Made by a program: the position numbers and the translations under genes
Assembly (NCBI GenBank): GCA_016125495.1
Contig: WGLQ01000023.1
Location: 49,972 to 113,971, forward strand
DNA: 64,000 bases
Direction: 5' to 3'
Source: Hyphomicrobiales bacterium
GTDB lineage: Bacteria; Pseudomonadota; Alphaproteobacteria; Rhizobiales; RI-29
Notes under the pieces: model-generated
Databases searched by the model: none
What the model was told of the DNA's origin: nothing
The model's input: the letters and a program-made list of their open reading frames with translations, nothing else
Shown here: piece by piece, positions 58,262-64,000 of the stretch
Numbering within the stretch: position 1 is the first letter of the stretch
How the letters are laid out: every line of letters begins with the position of its first letter

Positions 58262-59827
58262 TCATCCGACCTCGCCGAGAAGCTTCGGGCGAGCCTCTGG
58301 CGCCGTCGACGGACCCGGCGCGCTCACGGACGGCAGTGAAAGAACCGCGCGCAGTCCCGGCCGGTTGTCCTCGAGTGTTATGCATCCCCCATGCATTCGC
58401 GCAACCGCCGCGACCAGCGAGAGACCGAGCCCGGTGCCGGGACGCGTGCGACTCGCCTCGAGGCGCACGAACCGTTTCAGCGCCCGCTCGCGGTCGGCGG
58501 CCGCAATACCGGGGCCGTTGTCGCTCACGACGATTTCGGCGTGCTCTCCGCGACGCCGCACCGAGAGGTCGACCTGGATCGGGGCCTGCTCATGATGGGG
58601 GGCATCGTTTTCGGCAAGGGCGGCATACTTGATGGCGTTGTCGAGGAGATTGGCGATCGCCTGGCTGACGAGCTGGCGGTCGGCCGCGACCTCGACGCCC
58701 GTATCCGCATCGACGCCGAGTGCGATCCGTGCCTCCTCGAAGGCCGGCTCGTAGAGTTCGGCGACCTCCCGCGCCACCTGGGCGACGTCGATCGGCTGGC
58801 GGCGATCGTCGCTCGCTGCGGCCTCGATCCGGGCAATGCTGAGAAGCGCATTGAAGGTGCGGATGAGTTCGTCCGCCTCACCGAGGGTGTCTTCGAGGGC
58901 GGCGCGGTAGGCGGCCGAGCCACGATCCTCGCGGAGTGCCTCCTCGACGGCGTTGCGGATGCGGGTCAAGGGGGTGCGCAGGTCGTGGGCGATGTTGTCC
59001 GAGACCTCCTGCATGGCCTGCAAGAGCTGCTCGATGCGCTCGAGCATCACATTGAGGCTTTCCGCCAAGCGGTCGAGTTCGTCGCCGGTGCCCTGCAATG
59101 GCAGGCGATCGGACAGCCGGCCCGCCATGATGCGCCTGCCGGTGAGAGCCATGGCATCGATGCGCCCGAGGATGTGGCGGGCGATCAAATAGGCGGCGGC
59201 CATGCCGACCAGCATGATGGTCGCAAAGCCGGCCAGCAACAGGAGACGGAGGCGGTCGATCAGGAGCCGCTGCTCCTCGATATCGCGGGCGACGACGAGG
59301 ACCAGACCCGAGGGCACCTCGAGGGCAACGCCGAAGGCGAGGCGGCGGGCCGCGTCGGCTTCACGCCGATAGGTGAATGTCGCGCCGCCACCGCCAATTT
59401 CGAGGCCATCGGGCGGCGCGGTCAGATTGCCCGCAATGACGGCGCCCGTGGCGTCGAGCAGCAGGTAGCGCCCATCGCCCTGCGGGACGCTGCGCCCGGA
59501 GATCACGTCGGCAAGCAGCGTGACGCCGCCGACCCGGTATTGTTCGCGCAGGCCGCGCACCTCGCTGGCGACGGTCTGACGCAATTGCGCGGTGAGGAGA
59601 TCGCCGAGCTGCCAGAAGAGCGCCGCAACGACGACCGAGGCGACCAGCAGGAGTGCCAGCAGATAACCGAGCGCGAGGCGGAACGAGGTGGCGCCGAGCA
59701 GCCCGGAGCCGCCGCGTGAACCGACGGTGGCCATGGCGACCGGACCGAGGGTGCCCGGCGACCGGCCAGGGTCTGGCGGCTCACCGGCCGCGAGGCGAGA
59801 CGCCCCTCTTTGTGCAGCTTGTTTCAT
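58262..59827 (-). CDS. two-component sensor histidine kinase
   Basis: The 521-residue kinase has two membrane helices (about residues 48-70 and 191-213), a periplasmic sensing region, a HAMP domain after the second helix, a HisKA domain with phospho-acceptor His281 in SDNIAHDLRTPLTRI, and an ATPase domain with N-box ANLLDNAIKYA and G-boxes VSDNGPGIA and GTGLGLSLV. It lies 59 bp downstream of a cognate OmpR-type regulator. Similar pairs sit between degP and glnE in other Hyphomicrobiales; the stimulus is unknown. Confidence 0.93.
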   Translation of the reverse strand: MKQAAQRGASRLAAGEPPDPGRSPGTLGPVAMATVGSRGGSGLLGATSFRLALGYLLALLLVASVVVAALFWQLGDLLTAQLRQTVASEVRGLREQYRVGGVTLLADVISGRSVPQGDGRYLLLDATGAVIAGNLTAPPDGLEIGGGGATFTYRREADAARRLAFGVALEVPSGLVLVVARDIEEQRLLIDRLRLLLLAGFATIMLVGMAAAYLIARHILGRIDAMALTGRRIMAGRLSDRLPLQGTGDELDRLAESLNVMLERIEQLLQAMQEVSDNIAHDLRTPLTRIRNAVEEALREDRGSAAYRAALEDTLGEADELIRTFNALLSIARIEAAASDDRRQPIDVAQVAREVAELYEPAFEEARIALGVDADTGVEVAADRQLVSQAIANLLDNAIKYAALAENDAPHHEQAPIQVDLSVRRRGEHAEIVVSDNGPGIAAADRERALKRFVRLEASRTRPGTGLGLSLVAAVARMHGGCITLEDNRPGLRAVLSLPSVSAPGPSTAPEARPKLLGEVG

Positions 59828-59886
59828 CGTTCTCGTGGCGCCCGCGGCAGAACCGCCCGGAGCGCGACCGCGCCGGTCGACGGCAC

Positions 59887-60564
59887 CTAGCCGCCGTCGC
59901 CGACCATATAGCCGACGCCGCGCACGGTGTGCAGCAACGGACGCGAGAAAGACCGGTCGATCTTGGAGCGCAGGCGCGAAATATGGACGTCGATGACATT
60001 GGTCTGAGGATCGAAATGATAGTCCCAGACGTGCTCGAGCAGCATGGTTCGCGTCACCACCTGACCGGCGTGCTTCATCAGATACTCGAGCAGCCGATAC
60101 TCGCGCGGCAGAAGCGCGATAGGCTCGCCGGCCCGCGTCACCTTGTGGGCGAGGCGATCGAGGACGAGATCGCCGACGGTCAGAGTCGTGCTCGCCTCCT
60201 CGGGCTGCGCGCGCCGGGTCAGCGCCTCGACCCGGGCGAGCAGTTCGCTGAAGGCGTAGGGCTTGGCGAGATAGTCGTCGCCGCCGGCACGCAACCCTTT
60301 GACGCGGTCGTCCACGTCACCGAGCGCGCTCAATATGAGAACCGGCGTGCGGATCGACTGCTCGCGGAGCCGGCGCACGATAGCCAGTCCATCGAGACGA
60401 GGCAGCATGCGGTCGACGATGAGGACGTCGAAGCCCGCCTCCTGGGCCAGCAGCAGGCCGGTTTCCCCGTCGTTGGCGACCTCGGCGACATGGCCGGCCT
60501 CGCGCAGCGCCTTGTGAAGGTACTGGGCCGCTTCCCGGTCGTCCTCGATGACCAGTATCCGCAT
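59887..60564 (-). CDS. OmpR-family response regulator
   Basis: The 225-residue regulator has a receiver domain with acidic pocket IEDD and phospho-acceptor Asp51 in LIVDRMLPRLDG, Thr/Ser and Lys switch residues (ILSALGDVDD, LAKPYAFSE), and a winged-helix effector (LLPREYRLLEYLMKHAGQVV and VIDVHISRLRSKID). The ATG at 60564 begins the domain. It sits between the DegP-type gene and its sensor kinase, all on the minus strand. Confidence 0.95.
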   Translation of the reverse strand: MRILVIEDDREAAQYLHKALREAGHVAEVANDGETGLLLAQEAGFDVLIVDRMLPRLDGLAIVRRLREQSIRTPVLILSALGDVDDRVKGLRAGGDDYLAKPYAFSELLARVEALTRRAQPEEASTTLTVGDLVLDRLAHKVTRAGEPIALLPREYRLLEYLMKHAGQVVTRTMLLEHVWDYHFDPQTNVIDVHISRLRSKIDRSFSRPLLHTVRGVGYMVGDGG

Positions 60565-60775
60565 TTTCAACCTTCGAACAGACCACGCGTTGGGGCGGCG
60601 GGCCGAATGTCGGGCCCGGGGTGCCCGGCACAGGGAAAGTGGGCCGGCCGGCGCGAGGCGACAAGTGCCCGGAGCGAATCCCGCATCAACTCGGATCGGG
60701 CAGACGCGGCGAGGGGCGGATCGTGCCACGACGCTCCGCCCCTCGCATTGGGTGCTTCAGTTCAGTTCGGCATAC

Positions 60776-62341
60776 TCACGACTTGCCGAGCGGCAGTGCG
60801 ACGAAGCGCTCGCGGTTGCCGGACTTGATCCGAAGCAGAACCGCCCGACGCCCGCGCTTGCCGGCTTCCTGGACGCCTTCGACCACGTCCGCGGGTTCGG
60901 CAACGGCCGTGCCGGCCACCTCGAGGATGATGTCGCCAACCTGCAGGCCCTTTTCAGCGGCCGTCGAGTCCGGGCTGACCTTGGAGACCAGGACACCGGG
61001 TTCGCCATCGCTACCCTCGGGCAGTCGGGCGAGCGCAAGGCCCAGATCCTCGATCTCGCGGGTCGCGCCGGCCGTGGGGCCGGCCGAGCCATCGTCCTCC
61101 TCGAGGCTCGCCAGTTCCTGGTTGCCCGGGAACGTGCCGAGTTCGATGGCGACCTTCTCCTCGCGGCCGTCGCGATAGACGGTGACGTCGACGACGGTGC
61201 CGGGACGCATTTCGGCGACCTTGCGTGCGAGATCGCGCGAGTCGGCGATCGGGTCGCCGTTGACCGCGACGATCGCATCACCGATGCGGATGTCCGACTT
61301 GGAGGCTGGGCCATTGCGGGTGATCTTGGACACAAGAGCGCCCTTGGGCTCGTCCATGCCGAGGCTGGCGGCGAGATCCTCGTTGAGCGACTGGATGTGA
61401 ACACCGAGCCAACCGCGACGGATGGAGCCGTTGTCCTTGAGTTCCTGGATGACCTGGGCGGCCAGGCTGGCGGGAACCGCGAAAGCGATGCCGACATTGC
61501 CGCCCGAGGGGCTGTAGATCGCCGTGTTCACGCCGATCACGCGACCGGTCATGTCGAAGGTCGGACCGCCCGAGTTGCCACGGTTCACGGCCGCGTCCAC
61601 CTGGATGTAGTCGTAGGGGCCGGAACCGATGTCGCGGCTCTTGGCCGAAACGATGCCGGCGGTCACCGTACCACCGAGACCGAACGGATTGCCGACGGCG
61701 ATCACCCAGTCCCCCACCCGCACGTCCTGGGTGGAGAATTCGACGAAGTTGAAGGTGCGCTCGGCGTCGATCTTGAGAAGCGCGAGATCGGTGCGTGGAT
61801 CGGCGCCGATCAGGCGCGCGTCGTACTGCTGGCGCGCGTCGATGCTCACCTTGATCTTGTCGGCGCCGTCGATCACGTGGTTGTTCGTGACCACGTAGCC
61901 GTCGGCCGAGATGATGAAGCCGGAACCCTGCGAGGCCGTGCGACGCGGCGGGAACGGGCCATCGGGCTGGTTGCCCTCACCGAATCGCTTGAAGAACTCG
62001 TTGAAGGGGTGATCCTCGGGCAGGCCCGGAATGCTCGGCGCGCCGCGCCCGCCACCGCGTTCGGATTGCTTCGGCGTCTTGCCGCCGCTCGTGACGTCGA
62101 CGCTGACGACGGCACCCTGCACCTGCTCGACGAGGTCGGCAAAGCTCGCGGGTGCGCCGACAAACGGCGTGATTCGCCCCGAATCCTGCGCCAGAGCCGG
62201 GCGAATTGGCTCGAAAGTTGCGATGGTGCCGGCACCGACGATCCCGGCCACGATCGCGGCGGCGGCAGTTCCACGGACCAAGATCCGGCGCAATTTCATG
62301 GTCGGGCTCAATGTCTGCGAAAGATTACTTGATGGCGTCAT
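60776..62341 (-). CDS. DegP/HtrA-type periplasmic serine protease
   Basis: This is an envelope quality-control protease/chaperone. A Sec leader (about residues 15-51, ending ALA) precedes an S1 protease domain with the triad His155 in VVTNNHVIDG, Asp185 in RTDLALLK and Ser257 in VNRGNSGGPTF, then two PDZ domains (RRGWLGVHIQSL onward, and a second starting near LGLALARLPEGSDGEPGVL). A Gly/Arg/Pro-rich linker sits before the protease core. The start at 62341 is chosen over an upstream ATG at 62371. The gene heads the regulator-kinase-glnE group. Confidence 0.94.
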   Translation of the reverse strand: MTPSSNLSQTLSPTMKLRRILVRGTAAAAIVAGIVGAGTIATFEPIRPALAQDSGRITPFVGAPASFADLVEQVQGAVVSVDVTSGGKTPKQSERGGGRGAPSIPGLPEDHPFNEFFKRFGEGNQPDGPFPPRRTASQGSGFIISADGYVVTNNHVIDGADKIKVSIDARQQYDARLIGADPRTDLALLKIDAERTFNFVEFSTQDVRVGDWVIAVGNPFGLGGTVTAGIVSAKSRDIGSGPYDYIQVDAAVNRGNSGGPTFDMTGRVIGVNTAIYSPSGGNVGIAFAVPASLAAQVIQELKDNGSIRRGWLGVHIQSLNEDLAASLGMDEPKGALVSKITRNGPASKSDIRIGDAIVAVNGDPIADSRDLARKVAEMRPGTVVDVTVYRDGREEKVAIELGTFPGNQELASLEEDDGSAGPTAGATREIEDLGLALARLPEGSDGEPGVLVSKVSPDSTAAEKGLQVGDIILEVAGTAVAEPADVVEGVQEAGKRGRRAVLLRIKSGNRERFVALPLGKS

Positions 62342-62479
62342 GCCTTGGACCTTTCCGTTCATAAGGGTCATCCACGAGCGTGACGGTGGGTATAGGAACA
62401 GGCGCCTTACAGCGCTCTTTCCGGACGATTAAAATTTGGTAAGGTGTACTAACGGGGATATGGGGCGAGGGCTCGAACG

Positions 62480-63805
62480 TTGCAGCGTGGGATCACTTCG
62501 ATCATTGCCGGTTCGGCTGCCTTGAGCGCGATCGCGCGGGTGAGCCGGATGTATGTGCCAGTGGCGCTCCTTGCAGCGGGCGCTCTCGTCGGCACCATGA
62601 CCGGCACGGCCAACGCTTTCTCGCCGCTGAAGAATCCGGCACATCCCTCCAGAATGAGCGCGGCCCCCGTGCCCGTGGCCATTTTCGGGCGGGACGATCG
62701 CACCCCGGTACCCGAGCGCTACCGCAAGCTGGCCCGGGGAATCGGCCTTCTCTACAACAGCTCGGCGCGCACGCTCTGCACAGCTTTCTGCGTGGCGCCG
62801 GACGTGGTGGCGAGCGCCGCCCACTGCCTCTTTCGCACGAACGACGGCACGCGCCAGCCGCTGAGCGAGTTCTGGTTCGAACTGCGGGGGCCGGATGGCG
62901 AACCGGAACATCAGACCCGAATCAAGGGCGCGTCCTCGTCGTCGGGGCTGCAAAGCATCATCGCCGGAACCGTCAATTTGCGCGTACGCCCGCCGATCGA
63001 TGCGGCGAACGATTGGGCGCTCGTCAAGACCGCCGAGCCGATCTGCAAAGGTCGCGCGCTCGAGTGGCGCAGGATGTCGCCGCGCCAACTCGAGACGGCC
63101 GGTGACGAGGGGCGTGCCTTCCAGATCGCGTATCACCGCGATTACGAGCATTGGCGGCTCGCCTACTCGCGACCCTGCGCGATGCGCCGCGAGTTCCCGG
63201 AGCTGTCCTCCAAGCAGATTCGGCAGGAGTTCACGAACGCCGAGAACCTGGTGCTCCACCAGTGCGACACAGCCGGGGCCTCGTCCGGCTCACCATTGCT
63301 GGTCGATACCGACGACGGGCCGGTGGCCGTCGCCATCAACGTCGGAACTTACGTCCAGTCGCGCAATCCCGTGCGCACCAGCCAGATCTCTCAGAGCACC
63401 GATGCGCGCACCATCGCCAACACGGGCGTCAACATCGGTGTCCTCGCCCAGCACATCGAAATGATGACGGCAGCCGCAATCGCCTACGACCGCCAGGCGG
63501 TCAGCCTCATCCAGCAGGGGCTCAAAGCGCGCAACTACTACGGCGGCCCGATCGACGGCATCTATGGGCTCATGACGCGTCAGGCGATCCTGAGCTTCGA
63601 ACGCGATGCCGGGCATGTCGAGCGCGGCGTGCCGCTCGCCAGCTACGTGAAGGAGCTGGCGGTCGCCCCGCCGATGCCGGATCGCAAGCCGGACATTGCC
63701 CGAAGTGCCGGTCGGGGCTCTCCGGCGGCGGGCGTGCAGAACGTCGGCGACCTCATCAAACGGTTCGGGCACTGGGGCCGCCGCTGGGGTCTGACAACGG
63801 ATTGA
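62480..63805 (+). CDS. secreted trypsin-like protease with peptidoglycan-binding domain
   Basis: The 441-residue product has a leader (about residues 24-46), a chymotrypsin-like protease domain with His115 in ASAAHCLF, Asp178 in AANDWALVK and Ser269 in GASSGSP (a V8-like GxSGxP pattern), and a C-terminal peptidoglycan-binding type 1 domain (about residues 348-390, IQQGLKARNYYGGPIDGIYG). It probably works in the periplasm or at the cell wall, with the C-terminal domain targeting it. The start is TTG at 62480. The target is unknown. It is divergent from the DegP-type gene. Confidence 0.85.
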   Translation: MQRGITSIIAGSAALSAIARVSRMYVPVALLAAGALVGTMTGTANAFSPLKNPAHPSRMSAAPVPVAIFGRDDRTPVPERYRKLARGIGLLYNSSARTLCTAFCVAPDVVASAAHCLFRTNDGTRQPLSEFWFELRGPDGEPEHQTRIKGASSSSGLQSIIAGTVNLRVRPPIDAANDWALVKTAEPICKGRALEWRRMSPRQLETAGDEGRAFQIAYHRDYEHWRLAYSRPCAMRREFPELSSKQIRQEFTNAENLVLHQCDTAGASSGSPLLVDTDDGPVAVAINVGTYVQSRNPVRTSQISQSTDARTIANTGVNIGVLAQHIEMMTAAAIAYDRQAVSLIQQGLKARNYYGGPIDGIYGLMTRQAILSFERDAGHVERGVPLASYVKELAVAPPMPDRKPDIARSAGRGSPAAGVQNVGDLIKRFGHWGRRWGLTTD

Positions 63806-63865
63806 CGATCCGGAACGACCTGACGATCCAGCAAGGCCTGACGTCGCGGCGGAACCTTCCTGAAC

Positions 63866-63910
63866 GACCGGGCACATCCCTGACAATTTGGACCGACAGC
63901 ATCCCTGACA
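63866..63910 (-). repeat. 25-bp-period direct repeat resembling an IS481-type terminus
   Basis: On the minus strand, TGTCAGGGATG-CTGT-CGGTC (63910-63891) and TGTCAGGGATG-TGCC-CGGTC (63885-63866) match at 16 of 20 positions, with starts 25 bp apart. Repeated TGTCAGGGATG blocks of this kind occur at the ends of IS481-family elements, from recollection of the family rather than a search. The repeats lie just beyond the stop codon of the truncated minus-strand frame at the window edge. Confidence 0.5.
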
Positions 63911-63913
63911 CTG

Positions 63914-64000
63914 CTAGGCGTCTTCCTTAGCCGGTTCCGGCGCCGAGCGCAGCCGCGCACGCGGCGGAGCGAAGCGGTGGAACCGGCCAACGCGATCGAC
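63914..64000 (-). CDS. C-terminal fragment of a gene cut by the window edge (possible transposase)
   Basis: A minus-strand frame is open from the window edge to a TAG stop at 63914-63916, giving 28 residues ending RLRSAPEPAKEDA. The C-terminus is hydrophilic and Pro/Arg-rich. The repeats at 63866-63910, just downstream, suggest a mobile element whose transposase ends here. The fragment alone is too short to recognise the family. Confidence 0.35.
   Translation of the reverse strand, partial: VDRVGRFHRFAPPRARLRSAPEPAKEDA

Noticed and set aside
60548..62332. Long plus-strand open frame opposite the DegP-type gene
   Set aside because: Antisense shadow with composition typical of reverse-read high-GC genes.

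Overview
The window is a compact, high-GC chromosomal segment of an alphaproteobacterium, most likely of the Hyphomicrobiales (Rhizobiales). The evidence is the recA-cckA pairing, a GAAC-N7-GTAC LexA operator on recA, a single-cysteine DksA, the degP-regulator-kinase-glnE block and very strong G/C third-position bias. No rRNA, tRNA, CRISPR array or complete insertion sequence was found. Species cannot be named from the sequence.

Layout. 1-9.8 kb: recA with an SOS promoter, the cell-cycle hybrid kinase CckA, a FliO-like membrane protein, a large MscS-type channel, two small secreted proteins (one with a YHS domain) and dksA. 9.8-10.6 kb: a long gene-poor gap holding a perfect 20-bp palindrome. 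10.6-19.7 kb: two SDR oxidoreductases, a MoxR ATPase lacking its usual VWA partner, a chorismate-mutase-like protein, gatC and gatA separated by a secreted protein, a YbaK-type deacylase and a membrane-fused spermidine-synthase-like protein. 19.7-24.4 kb: gor, rpiA, a gabD-type dehydrogenase and gph. 24.5-27.2 kb: a small periplasmic protein, tusA and a DUF1007/NicO nickel-cobalt export pair. 27.3-31.7 kb: a DgcN-type (DUF1611) protein, panB, a TPR membrane protein and bamB. 31.8-37.5 kb: an RND efflux adaptor and pump, then a HisC-like aminotransferase. 37.5-43.7 kb: an Ldh-family dehydrogenase, a membrane protein, an aspartoacylase-family deacylase and a polar amino-acid ABC system (binding protein plus two permeases, no ATPase), then a HAD phosphatase. 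43.9-49.7 kb: a 774-residue low-complexity envelope protein with an Arg/His-rich tail, a LOG-family hydrolase, an HtpX-like protease and a glutamine-synthetase-family enzyme. 49.8-58.2 kb: pepN, an ECF sigma/putative anti-sigma/metal-sensor/EF-hand module, and glnE. 58.3-62.4 kb: a two-component pair and a DegP-type protease. 62.5-64 kb: a secreted trypsin-like protease with a peptidoglycan-binding domain, then repeats resembling an IS481-type end and a truncated reading frame at the window edge.

Most genes are core housekeeping or envelope-stress functions. The regions most worth following up are the four-gene ECF/EF-hand/metal-sensor module, the 774-residue envelope protein, the secreted protein between gatC and gatA, the ABC operon without an ATPase, and the putative mobile-element end at the right edge.
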